Assembly: GCA_018873245.2 (NCBI GenBank)
Contig: JAEMBT020000008.1
Location: forward strand, 7,594,238-7,658,237
Direction of reading: 5' to 3'
Origin: Archegozetes longisetosus
Taxonomy: Eukaryota > Arthropoda > Arachnida > Sarcoptiformes > Trhypochthoniidae
Length of the DNA stretch: 64,000 nt
Shown: one piece after another, positions 51,439-63,288 of the stretch
Layout of the letters: each line of letters opens with the position of its first letter
Position numbering within the stretch: position 1 is the stretch's first letter
Position numbers and translations under genes: made by a program
Notes under the pieces: model-generated
Databases searched by the model: none
Seen by the model: the letters and a program-made list of their open reading frames with translations, nothing else
Told to the model about the DNA's origin: nothing

Positions 51439-51582
51439 AATCTGTTCGCGAATGAAGAGTCAACGCATCAAACGGTGAGTGAAATACAATCCGTTATAAA
51501 AAGGATATTAAGGGAATATGCGCTGAAGGCTATGATGGCTATGATGGCTATGATGTCGAAGAGGTATACTCTATGTGAATAG
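51439..51582 (+). CDS. Small open region with a 9-bp tandem repeat
   Basis: A 47-codon open frame (stop TAG at 51580) reads N-L-F-A-N-E-E-S early, then a charged stretch with K-R-I-L-R-E-Y, then (A-M-M) repeated three times from GGCTATGAT repeated three times (51528-51554). A donor-like GTGAGT at 51474 also lies in it. It could be an exon of an unrelated + gene divergent from gene B, or chance. Confidence 0.2.
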   Translation, partial: NLFANEESTHQTVSEIQSVIKRILREYALKAMMAMMAMMSKRYTLCE

Positions 51583-52481
51583 TTGTGATGTTAGTTAAAA
51601 ATGATGTATTAGAAAGTATGAGAATATAAGAAATGATAGACAATTCATTAATTATTAAGTCCAATCAATATTTTACTCGCTATAATGAGTCGAAGAATAC
51701 GTGTGTGCAATACTATTCAGCTAAATAATTGATTTGGTATTTTCAGTATTACTTATAGTATATATTTTTAAGCCTTTGAAAGAAATGGATATCAGTTTTT
51801 GTTACATTCTTTATAAAATAGGACTAACAGAGAGCTATAAATTACGAGAAATTATTCAAATTTGAATTTATTTCGACTTCAATGTTAAAATCAATATCTA
51901 AAGCGTCTAAATCCCGACAAACGATTCTTGCTTTTTATATTATTAATGACAAAGTATCAAGTAGAGAGTGCACTCAGCGGATATTATGTTAGTATTTGTA
52001 TTTCCAAAGCTGACAAAATTGAGTTTAACTCCCATTGAAATGTGCCTCTGCAGTTCATTTATTGAAGTTTTAATAGCGTTGCAAAACTATTGTGTTCTCT
52101 ATTAGTATCAGCAATCAGATAAGAAAAGAACCTGTATCTAGATAGAAAATGATGTTTTCAAAGTTAAAATAATTGGGATTTATGGTTGTCTAAAGATTCT
52201 ATTACAACTATGTTGAGCTTGACATAAAGATCGCAATATAGAGATTATAGGTATATTTTGAAGGAAACCAGATGTTTTAGGATCTAAACAGTAATGAAGA
52301 GTTATTTTGTTTCTTCATTTATTATGATTGTTTGAGCTTTTAGATAAATCAGTTATTGAAAGTTTAATAAACTAAATTTAAATTCTTTTAACATCACTTT
52401 TATTAACTATAAACTTGAATTTGATATCAATGATCAATAATATCAAGCAAAGCTTTTAAGAAATCAATTTTGAAAATAAAA

Positions 52482-53280
52482 ATAACAAAAAATATTACTC
52501 GTGAATATTTGAAGTCAACTTTACATTTGAACTGTCTGAGTAAATTTACTCAAAGAATAAGTTCCTACATTTTGACTTTGAAGGGCTTTTCGGTCAGTGC
52601 TCTTATAATTATTGCGTATCTATCTTATCAGCGACAATAAGAAATGAGAATTCGATGAAGTATTCAAGATATCCCATTTTCTTTATCTCATTTCCGGAAA
52701 TCTATATTCTTTGTTTTATAGTTGATAGCAATATTCTTCAAGTATTGTTTTAGACTACCCTCTAGTGATCATCTCAATTCATAATTCCTATGATATCGGA
52801 ATTTGAATAATAAAACACAAATTTCATTTTGATTTCATTTTAATGTAGCAATTAATTTTGAGAATCAAAATGATCAAAATATTACTTAAAAGAATAGTTA
52901 TATTCAGAATAAAGTTCATATAAGTTTAATAAAATAAACATTTTCAGTATATTTAGTTCAAAGGAATAAAACAAGTTAATAGTTTTTACTTTGCTAAAAG
53001 CTTTTCGGTCAACGATTCTATAATTACTGCATATTTTCGTGGAAGGTTTTTACACCTGTCAATCGGAGTAAGAAACAGCAGTTCAATAACAACTTTACGA
53101 GATCAGTTCTTTTTATCCGTTCACGAAATCTATATTTTGTAGAATAATAAAAGCATTTGTGAAACATTGTTTTAGACTGTTCTCTGGTGATTGTCTCTAT
53201 TGATGATTTACATGATATCATGATTTGAATAATAGAAATACAAATTTCATTTTAATTTCATTTTTTGTGTTTGCACTATA
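52482..53280. repeat. Diverged tandem duplication, two units of about 400 bp
   Basis: The sequence at about 52482-52860 recurs in the same orientation at about 52865-53280. Landmarks are CTTTTCGGTCAGTGCTCTTA against CTTTTCGGTCAACGATTCTA, TTGTTTTAGACTACCCTCTA against TTGTTTTAGACTGTTCTCTG, and the shared ATTTCATTTT ending. Unit 2 has a 65-codon - frame (53221-53024) that is broken in unit 1, so coding is doubtful. Confidence 0.65.
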
Positions 53281-53514
53281 TTAATATTCAGAATTTAGTC
53301 AAAGTCTCGTATTTCATTTAAGTCATAAGAACATAAATTAGTTTAAATTTATTTAACGTTTAAGTGAATAGCAGACTCAAAAATATTCAGTCGAAAGATT
53401 GAAGAATTAAGTCTTATGGGTGATGAATGGGCACAACTTATAAGACTTTTGATGGATAAGCATTACATAAGAAGACGCACGCATTCACAATCATTTTCCA
53501 GATATGTAGGCATT

Positions 53515-54024
53515 AGTGTTCCAAGGTCTCAAGTTTTCAGCTTGATTCTCAAGTTATTGAGGTCTATCTCAGGCCTCAAGTTGGGTCATATAACTTGAGA
53601 ATAGAATCTCAAGTTAAAAATTTTGGCAAAAAACTCAATGCATATTATGCACTAAACTGTAAACTAATGTCACTTATGATAAGCAATCAATACTAACAAT
53701 AATGGGTTAGTGCATAGAATACGTTTATACATAGAATCTAATTATTAAAATAGTTTTGTGGAAATTTTTTGCATAAAAAGCTATGATTTGATAACAAAAG
53801 GATAACAAAAGTTGTATTACTGCAGCCAAATCACAGCAAAAATATAGATTTTCTAAATAATAGAATTTTGCTTTGTAAAGCGTTTAATTAATAAACAGAT
53901 TACTAGTTAAAATATGTTACATTATTATTTATTTAATTTACTAATCTCAAGGCGAATTCAGGGCTAAAATTGACATTTTTTGTAAGTTCTCAAGTTTAGC
54001 GACGAAATGGCCTGGGAACACTAG
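53515..54024 (+). mobile_element. hAT element copy 2, 0.51 kb, internally deleted
   Basis: Both ends match copy 1 at 32148-33035, in the opposite orientation (left AGTGTTCCAAGG, right CCTGGGAACACT). The flanks TAGGCATT (53507-53514) and TGGGCATT (54025-54032) match at 7 of 8, a hAT-type duplication. About 390 bp, including most of the dimerisation-domain frame, is missing, with the join near two GATAACAAA-like repeats. Only the last few codons of the frame remain. Confidence 0.82.
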
Positions 54025-54032
54025 TGGGCATT

Positions 54033-54562
54033 AAGTTAAACAACCTATTCATATAGTTCTTAGTGAATTAAGACGAATCTCGAACCATATTAAATTGATT
54101 TGAAATACTTAGTTGGTATGAACAGGCTATAGATGGAGGCGTGTAATGTAATTTAGAAGTGAAAGTCAATGAAAGCTTGTAAACTAAATCCATGATTGGC
54201 TCGCGATTATTGAGCTGATTGGTAACAAATAATTACAACCGAATATGGTTGTTATGACTCGTATTCAAACCGGATTATTGGTAAACGTCTGGTATTAAAA
54301 GACTAAATATAAGCCCATTATATGAGATTGTATGAAAAGTTTTTAGCCTGATAAGGTTCCTAATAAGTTAGAAAGCTCATATTTTGGTCAGTAATAGTAG
54401 CACATCTCACATGACAATTTACTAAAAGTCATTCGAATCTTTTAAGAGATAAAGCAGTTAAGGCACCCTTGGTCAATCCTACTCTAAGTCACTACAGAGT
54501 CACAAAAGGATAGTTTTTCATATAAAATCAATACAACTATGCAACTAAATTTATCCTGCATT

Positions 54563-54563
<1 letters not shown>
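54033..54563. other. Intergenic, nothing recognised
   Basis: I see no ORF, repeat boundary or RNA gene between the hAT copy and the GA microsatellite. Confidence 0.4.

Positions 54564-54652
<89 letters not shown>
54564..54652. repeat. (AG)44 microsatellite
   Basis: An uninterrupted AG run of about 89 bp. Long pure GA tracts bind GAGA-type factors in insects and are polymorphic; either role here is inference. Confidence 0.98.
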
Positions 54653-54655
<3 letters not shown>

Positions 54656-55381
54656 TAGTAGTGTTAGGATATTACCATTTTATGTTGATTCATTTTTATA
54701 TTTTTCACTGTAAACATCAAAAGTTAAAATTTAGGAACGTTGGAGAATAGTTTTTTACCTTAATTTATTCTAGTTAAGTTATAAACTTTAATGACAAAAT
54801 CGAAGTATGATGGACTCTTACAATGAAGCAATTATGTAATTTTAAAACTAAAACAATGCTTGCACTATCTCTAGAAAATCTCAAAATCTGTTCTATAGGA
54901 TAACATGGGATACTTTCAATGCTTCCAATTAGCGAAAATTTTATCATATTTGAATTATTTTGGGCTTATTATCTCATGAGATGCGTCACTATTACTAACC
55001 AGAAATGAGCATTCTAACTTTTTAGAAACTCTATCAGGCTAAAATCTTTTCTTACAAGTTTATATACGAGAAACTAGACAAAGATCATTAACATGAGGTT
55101 TGGGCTTATTATAGTAGTTATTGGACTTCATCTCAATTTAAATAGAAATCAAATTATTGGTGGTTTTATTTTATGTGTTAAATGATAATTTACATGATGA
55201 ATATTATTTTGAAAATTCCTGTCTTTTAATTTTAACATTTACTTATCGAAATTTCAATACTATGAGTTCAACTAAGCTTATTCTCAATAGTATTTCATCA
55301 GAAGCTACGATGATTTTGCAATCTATTGATTATTAAATTATTTATTTAACTTGTGAAAATATTACCCTCCTATCTAAGCTT

Positions 55382-55401
55382 TAACCTTTGACCTTTGACC
55401 A
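55382..55401 (-). promoter_or_regulatory. Three nuclear-receptor half-sites, each spaced by one base
   Basis: On - the sequence reads TGGTCA-A-AGGTCA-A-AGGTTA, two overlapping DR1 elements of the kind bound by HNF4/RXR(USP)-class receptors. No gene start is recognised nearby, so any target is unknown. Confidence 0.35.
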
Positions 55402-58400
55402 TAAACTACTTATTAACAGTAATCCAACATTACTGTTGACTGGAACACCCAAGGATCGGGAAAGCAATGAAGTAAATGTACAGATTTATGCAAAGTAAAT
55501 AATTACAGTTACTTACTTTCTTATTTCTAGTATCTATTTTCATCAAAATCTCTAAAAGCTTTAGTGATTGCATACAAATAAGTAGATCTTCTATTATATG
55601 ATCGAACACTGTTTATTACGAATGCTAGTAAAATAAGAGATGTCTATTTTATTACTCGCATTCCAAACATCAAGGATAAAAAGCTGAAAGTTTCAGACTA
55701 CGAGCATCTCTAAGGATTCGATTCATATCTCCATATAGTCAACAAATCATTTGCCTATCAATCTATCTTAAATCTCATCTACAAAATTGAAATCTATGTT
55801 CTATAGAGAAATTTGGTCGAATTTGTAGTTTATTAACTCTGAAATTTTTGTTTGAATTTCTATTTATACATCAACCTCTTTTGACAAACCATTAAAACAA
55901 TCGAAAATTTTCATATAAAAGTTTTATTCAAATAGAATCTCCTATATTTCAGATATTAAACGTTTGAAATAATAATACACTTGCAAAGCAAAATTTGTTT
56001 CAGTTTGCTATAAAATAAGAAGCTTATCAATGAAATAGATTCAAAAAGTTTTTAACTAAAAATATAGAAAAGCAAATACAGTAGAGAATAACAAAATAGC
56101 GTTAAGTTTCTTATTTCGGACGTGGATTACATACTCAGTAAATCTGATTGTGTCAATCTCTTTAACTTTTAAAGTCTCTTTTGATAGATAAAAAGAACAT
56201 TCGAATGCGTGCTCACATAAGAAACGATATTTTGAAATTCAAAACATTCATAGAACTCAATGTTCAATATATTTATTTTGACAATTGGCTTGTATTCTAT
56301 CAAAATATAAGTATACACTATATAAGGCATAACATTTCAATAGTTTGCTATTGAGTTCAATCGATAAATGTATTTGTAAAAGACTTGTCCATCATGACAG
56401 TCAAGATTGAAAAATAACTTATTTTTGTAGTAAAAATAATGATAGTTATGAGAATTATCTGAAATAATAATTTACATATACAGTGTGGACATAATTTTCG
56501 ATTTAGAAGTTAAGTTGTGCTAAAAAGACTGGCTTTGAGTGAATAGAATAGGATTCGGAAAGAAGTTTTGAAAAGAGAATGTTATCTTTCAGGAAACTCT
56601 ATGATATAGTTGGGCGGCATTACATTCACTGATATAAAGCTCTCTATCAAAAGCAAAGAGAAAATTTTCCCATGCTTAAAAATATGAAAGTCGGACGATG
56701 ATCGCTACTTAAATATATCTGAATTAGGTGCCAATAAAGTCAAAAATCAGTACTCAACGAAATTTGATCCGAATGTTCTGAATTAGGAAAACCAGTGCGA
56801 TAAAACTTTATACTTAGGCTCCTTATTGCTTATTTAGTATAGATACTTATTTTATCGGAAGATTTGATACACTAAGAAAAACCGGTGATGACCGAAGAAT
56901 CTCACCTGATTATAGGCTTGAAAGTTCAGTAAAAGCTCTTTCATTGATTCAAAATTTAACTGAATTCTTTCAAAGAAATAAAAGGGATAAAACATATAAA
57001 AAAATGTCAGTTAATGGATAGACGTTATAATTATCTGAAGCTCTAGAATATTTTCCATTAAATTGTTAATCAAATTATATGTTTTGCTTGAATTCAAGGC
57101 TTTCAGTTATGTTATACAAAAACTGATTTTTAAGTTGAGCGTAAAAGTGGTTTAATTTGAAATTGCAACTAAAACATAACAAAGAAAGTAAAGTAACATA
57201 ACATATTCTGCTATTAAAATATATCATTAGATCTGTTTCGCATAAAAACCAATAAAATCTCATTGATTTTTAAGGGCTCGTTAGAAATAGCTACTAGAAA
57301 GACGACACTTTATGTCTAACATAAAGTCTATTTTTAAAGGATTTTAAATGTAAACATCAAATTAAATGCAATGACGAAACAATGAATATTTATTGATTTT
57401 AAGGCGTATAGTTTTTGTAAACAGTTTTGTCAATAGACATGAGTCTTAAAGTTTTTTAACTTTTGACTATTTGCATAGTTGACAAAAATATTCCTTCACA
57501 ATGATTGAATCCTTGAGTCTATTTAATATAAACTAAAAACCTATAGAAAAGTTCTATAGCTTCTTAAACATTAATAAATTAATTGATAATAAGAATAAAC
57601 TTTTTGTTTAATTTTTTTTAAATAACGAAAGCGTATCTTCGTACTTATCAAATAACTATTTGAAAGCTTTCACATCATGCTTTATTGTCAATCGTTTAAT
57701 TAATCGGTGCAATAAATCAAACAGTTTTGTTACAATTTAATGAAGGCTCGAAAATGATTATAAAAATGAAATATTTCAAAATATATGGAGTAAATGCGTT
57801 TTTATGTAGAAGTTAAAAAGTTTATAAGCATAATACGTCCGTGCTTCAAATATTAAAAACTTGTGAACACTAACGATAGACTCCATAACCGTGTAGAATA
57901 AATAAACACCAAATAAAATCACAATAGAAATACTATTCTGTGTAAATTCAGTTCCTAGTTAGTTCAAAGAGATGAAGGAACAAACAAACTTCCTAAACTC
58001 CATACCAACATAAAAGCAAAATTTCTTCACCAACTGTTGCATCGTCGATATGATAGCTCATAGAAAAAGTATAGCTAAAGTTCGCTAGAATCTAATCTTA
58101 ACAGGCATTCGATTACTATATTATTCCTAGACTAGGGTTATGATTGCGATAATGAGTCATATAATACTCGCCATCAGAAGAAGAATACGAGATGTATCAC
58201 GAATTATCTCATGGAATACGGACGCGTGCGAGAAAAGTGATTAGACTCTCGGGTTCAAAACTAGAGCGTAGAATTCACAAAATTTTCAGTCCCAATAACA
58301 TCCCGATCCCAATTTCAACCTTATGACCCTAAGCTTTCGATTTAAACACGAGAGATAAGAGATAAGAACATGTTTTGACTAGTTCTATGAAATTTATTCG

Positions 58401-59312
58401 CATGTTTTAAAAGGTGTTGGTGGCAGAACATTAGAAGATAGACGTTCAAGTCTCTGACCTTAAAATGTTGATACATTTTTCTTTATAAAAAGTCAACTGA
58501 AAGATATATACATTAATATATATTGTAAATAAATTTTTAAATTTTCATTTATAGAATTAGAGTTAAATTTTTTCAATCCCATTCCCATCATGAATGAGAT
58601 TTAGGTTCTATACTCTATTCAAACCATATTTTAACTACTGTATTGATCATTGATTCCAATTTTTCTGATCAAATGATATTTAATTGAGAATAAAGTCTAG
58701 ATTTTGAAGTGTAACAAATGAAATCAATAGTTTCCTAGTAGATTCTTATTACATTTATTTTGTTAGCAATAATATGACGCGAAATTTCGGATATAGTTCT
58801 CTATGAAATGAGTTCTCGTTCTTTAAAAAATACAGTTAACCTATCTAAACGCAATTTTATTCATTGTTTTTAAGATATGTAGTTAACTGTTAAACCAAAC
58901 TATAAGCGTTTTCTCATTTTTATGAAATACAGTTCACTATAGAGATAAAGACATGAGTCTGCATTGATTGTTGAAAAACTCTTCAAAATAAAAGAATATT
59001 CAGAGAAAGAGACAGAGAAGGAAATATAAAACTTTGCTACATCATGTACAGAATGGTAATATTAAATAAGAACTTCGGTTTAGATAAACATTAGTTCTCA
59101 GAGTTATCAAACCAATTATCTATTCAATAAGAGAGCATCGCTTGATTAGATTGAATAGAATATCTAACATAAAAGCAATAAGGACTAATATTTGATCTAT
59201 TATTGAAGCTTTCGATAAGAAAAGTGGGGAACAGGTTGAAAAAAGTATTCAATTATGATTCAGATCTTAAAATTAAGTTGACATCCACTATACTTGTACT
59301 GTAAATTCAATA

Positions 59313-59339
59313 CAGTAAAATCTGAACTAAGCGACCACC
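59313..59339 (+). repeat. Single pogo-like terminal sequence
   Basis: TA then CAGTAAAATCTGAACTAAGC resembles the termini of the element at 6735-8068 (CAGTAAAACCTC...) and continues with GCGACCACC. Bases 393-412 on the reverse strand have a related GCGACCAC. No partner end was found. Confidence 0.25.
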
Positions 59340-59936
59340 CTTGTGTCCATCGATTACTGATTGCTGTAAAAAGTTCAATTTTTTCATATAGATCAATAAA
59401 TAGATAAAATAATATAATTCACAAATCACTAATAAACAAAACCACTTTTTAATCATAATAATAGTTGTTTTGGAGGTCCATGTCAATTGAGCCGAAGATA
59501 ATTGAGCAATACATTTGAGCCTACGATGATAAACTTTGCGTCATTTGAGCCAATGACAGTCGAACCTCATTTTAAAAACTGTAATTTTACTTATTGAAGA
59601 AGACAGGTAGTAAAAATGTTTAAGCTTAATTCTAGAGGCTTCACTGTCGATGATTAACTGTAGAAGCCCTGTTGTCTAAAGCTCAATTGACGTGCTTGGT
59701 TTTGGAGACAAGATTTATTGAAAAGACACGTGTTAAATACAATTGATAATGATATGAAGAGAAGGTTTAATTAAAAACAAGTAAATAATATATTCGCACT
59801 TTTAAAAATTTGTGCAGTCGTTTAGCTTAAATGCTATTTATGGTATTTATGTATAATGTGTTTATGAAAGTTGCGATCGTATAACTCAAACTGTTGCACT
59901 ACTCAACGGTAACATCTTCAGGTTTTGCTGTACTTG

Positions 59937-60152
59937 TACAGGGTAATCAACAATTAGCTATACCATTATCTTTCTTTATAATTTGTAATAACTCTCCAGA
60001 CATTGTTACAATGATGCAATCACCGCAAGATAATGTTTGTTGAAACTTGGTGAGTTAATAGTTATAAATATGTTGACTGTATAGTTTTAGATTAGTTAGT
60101 TTCTAAATGAAAGAAAATTCAAATGGTATAGTCAATTGTTGATAACCCTGTA
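59937..60152. mobile_element. Tc1/mariner-type MITE, 0.2 kb
   Basis: TA then CAGGGTAATCAACAATTAGC at the left is matched at the right by its inverted form (three mismatches in about 29), ending CCCTG then TA. The body has no ORF. Length and TA flanks fit a Tc1/mariner-derived MITE. Confidence 0.75.
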
Positions 60153-60245
60153 TTTGAATCACCTTAACTGAGATCTTGATTGATATTTAAAACTTAATTT
60201 TCAGAATAAAATGAAGCCTAATCTTCTTTTTGAGTGAAATAGTTA

Positions 60246-60494
60246 TGTAGGCAACCTCTACCTTATAATTTGAATTTGTACTAAACTTCTACCTAATCCT
60301 TTTGTTTGTTTGCCTATTTGCTGTTTATTGCCGTTCCCTGGAGAAGCGCAACTCGTTAAAACTATAATCCGCGCCTTATATACGAAGAGCGATAATATGT
60401 AAAAACGGGGAATACTTCTTCTTATTATTTAGTCAATAAAATCATTTTGGACAAAATATTGCTGTGGTCAGACTAAAAAGTAAAGTCGACTACA
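60246..60494 (+). mobile_element. Solo LTR copy 2 of the same family
   Basis: It begins TGTAGGCAACCTCTACC and ends GTCGACTACA, with a TATA-like CCTTATATACG and a later CAATAAAA in the same order as copy 1 (34727-35008), to which it aligns over its full length with gaps. Flanks AGTTA and AGTCA match at 4 of 5. It is 249 bp long, missing about 30 bp that copy 1 has. Confidence 0.75.
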
Positions 60495-61221
60495 AGTCAA
60501 ATTGCAAACTAAAAGATTTTAAATCCTCTATTCACTGAAGTTTAAGGCCATTTTCTCACAAAAATTACTGTTCAAAGAAATCTATTTTATCTATATTTTT
60601 GGTTAATTGTCTTCGATTTTCTTTAATCTTCAACTTTTAAAGTCTATTGAATTGGATACGATGGAAGAACAATAAACTTCTAAATGCAGGTCTTATATTT
60701 CAATGTATTCTTTCATAAATAACAAGACAAAAGCTGAAAAACTAGAAAAGGTTGAAATTCTCGACATATCTTTAAATTTTGACCGCTTCTGAAAGCGTTT
60801 GAGGTGAAATTATAATTCAAATATAATTAATATATCAGAAATCGACTACCAGTAAATCGAAAATCAATTCAATTCTAAATCATCACGTTTTGCGTAAATC
60901 ACTAAAATTATAGAGAATAAGAATATAATCTAACAATGTTTACAATTATTTTTATTTGACAGGCTTGATAACGAATTATGAGAGCTATTTTTGGTATATG
61001 AAGGCAGAAATAGAAGAAATGAACCATCGAATCGACTAGAGAATGAGCAGAGAATTTATAAAATTTAAGTTCATTATGACTTGTGAGATAAAATTTGACA
61101 AAAAAATTTTATTTAGGTATTCAAATTGTTGCCTATATTAGATGTCAGATTTTTTCAATGACCAATAAGAAGTGCCAAACTTTATTTCTCCAAAGACCGA
61201 ATCGAGTTGACGCATCCTGAT
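60495..61221. other. Intergenic, nothing recognised
   Basis: No ORF or repeat that I can define between the solo LTR and the hAT-like element. Confidence 0.4.
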
Positions 61222-62384
61222 TAGAGTGACCACCTGTCCCGTTTTTGATGGGATAGTCCCTTCATTTTAAAGATTAAAGACAGAAATCCCGTCAGACCAA
61301 AAACTCTCGACAGGACAATCAGTTGTCCCATTTTTCAATTTTCATGTTGAAAAATGTGTTTAGAAAATTATTTTTTAGAAATTCAAACATTGAATTTACT
61401 TTACAAATGATAAGGAATTTAGAAATCCAGTTTAATGTTTTGAACACCTGTGACTTAAAACCAAAGAAGTTTGACAAACCCTGGTTATCAATTATATAAG
61501 ATATAACTATTTGTTATTATTGATACATTAATGCATAGGTAGGGACCCCACCCTCCGCTCCCACTCAACATCCCTAAAAGATTTGCGATTGAGGTTTACG
61601 GCGGCGACAAGTGACGCGAGTGGGTTCGCTTGGTTAAGCCGTGATTTCATAAGAACAGATTTTTTAACTCCGTCCCCCGTATGGATGGCAGGATGAAATT
61701 CATTATTTTATAAATTGACTTTTCAACTGATCTATATGTGTTTTTTAACGCTGATTCCGAATATGAAATTCAAATTTTTTATATCGAATACTTTTCGAGA
61801 TATTTGACTTTAAATATTTTATATCGAATTTTTCCATCTTAAGTTTTATTATATGATATATGATTTTGATGTAGAATTTAACGCTGATTACAATTATGAA
61901 ATCCGTTTTTCGATATCTATAATATCCTTAGAGAAAATCGAAGGTTCATTTTAAACGCTTACTTTAAGGATATCTAGAGGATAAACTATAAGTTATACAG
62001 AAGTGAGCCCATTGACAATTTTGATCAGGATGATAACCTCTATTAAAATATATCATGAGATCCCGGGTGTATGGATAGCCAGAATCCGATGGACTTATTT
62101 TCATCGTTCTTTATAGAATTAATCTTTCTGCCTTGACTTATACCTGATATAAACCAGTATTTCTTAGATTTGAATAACTTCTAAAAGATGCCATCTCTAA
62201 CGAAAACTATACCTTTGAAGTCAACCATGACTAGTAATTTTCAATGTTTTAATATTAAAATGTATTGTTTGACACCTAAATAGTTGTAATGACTAATAAA
62301 AGTGGCATTTTCTTTTTAAAAATATAAGGGTCCCCTTTGATATTTTTTGTACCGTCATGAGGCAAGCCAGAGGTGGTCACCCTA
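61222..62384. mobile_element. hAT-like non-autonomous element with perfect 8-bp duplication
   Basis: It starts TAGAGTGACCACCTG and ends AGGTGGTCACCCTA, inverted with one mismatch in 14. ATCCTGAT flanks both sides exactly (61214-61221 and 62385-62392), the 8-bp duplication of the hAT superfamily. The 1163-bp body contains no transposase frame. A short GC-rich island (about 61545-61625) and two copies of a CGCTGATT...ATGAAAT motif lie inside. Confidence 0.85.
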
Positions 62385-62515
62385 ATCCTGATACACTTTT
62401 AATTGTTTGTCTTTTAGGCTTTCCTATTCATATAATATATTTTGTGTCTATTTCCACTAATAATATTTCGTTTAATTTCCTCTTTTCTACTCACTATCTG
62501 TAAACGTGAGTTTAA

Positions 62516-62917
62516 CCCTTAAACAGTAAAACGATTTCGATTAACTATTTCAGTAAAATAGGGTCTTTTTGACCCATCTATTAATTTGGAAAAGTATGTT
62601 ATCGTAAGGTTTAGGGTATATAACCGTTAGCGTGTTTTGTACTCTGTTAGTGTCGTCATCGTTGACGCAATCAGTTTAAGGTTTGAGTGAAAACTAATTT
62701 CTTATACAAATTTATCGCCTAAACTCAAATAGAACTAACTTTAAAACGATTTAATTTAAATATAAAATTTTTAAATAATTAATTTATTGCTTAATACGAT
62801 CTAAATATACTCATTTGAAAATACTATCAGTTTTATTAACATTGAAAATTGCATTAAATAATTATAAGTTTTTATAGACCTTTGGATCATTTTGACCCAT
62901 GAAATACTGTTCTAGGG
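62516..62917. mobile_element. piggyBac-type MITE, 402 bp
   Basis: Both ends are flanked by TTAA (62512-62515, 62918-62921). The termini CCCTTAAACAGTA and TACTGTTCTAGGG are inverted with two mismatches and begin CCCT as in piggyBac-like elements. The string TTTTGACCCAT occurs near each end. No ORF. Confidence 0.8.
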
Positions 62918-62921
62918 TTAA

Positions 62922-63288
62922 AGTTATTTTATTCATATTTCGCTTGTTTGAAACTTAAATAATTTGATTTCAATAGTTTAAAGCTTTTGAGTCACTTTTT
63001 ATTGAAATCTCTTATCTTAAATTATTAAGGTAAAGAAAAAAAGCAATTTCCAACTCATGATCATTGAACTTCAAAATTATTCCATACTTTAGGCCCCGAA
63101 CGTTTGTTTATTTCTTCCCTTTCAGCCTTCATATGTGCCAATAACGGGGAGGGTATCGAAGTGTAAATCTCAGAATTTGATTACATTTTTTTACAAGCTA
63201 ATTTCAAGGCGCTGATTACGAATATAAAATTTATTTTTGCGTAAAGTGAAATCTACGTATTTTTTGAAGTTTCCTAGTAGCCATTGTA
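62922..63288. other. Short spacer with a repeated CGCTGATT motif
   Basis: At about 63210 GCGCTGATTACGAATATAAA recalls AACGCTGATTCCGAATATGA at 61748 and AACGCTGATTACAATTATGA at 61880 inside the hAT-like element. It is a short interspersed motif of unknown origin. Confidence 0.3.

Larger units (their letters stand above)
54653..59936. other. Intergenic, AT-rich, no gene recognised
   Basis: Five kb without a credible frame. Two points stand out and are listed separately: a nuclear-receptor-like triple repeat at 55382 and a pogo-type terminal string at 59313. Confidence 0.4.

Noticed and set aside
58195..58290. tRNA-like GGGTTCAAAAC string
   Set aside because: The flanking bases do not form a T stem or acceptor stem, so no tRNA is supported.
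58420..58465. A-box and B-box-like strings (TGGCAGAACA, GTTCAAGTC)
   Set aside because: Spacing is too short for a tRNA and no stems form.
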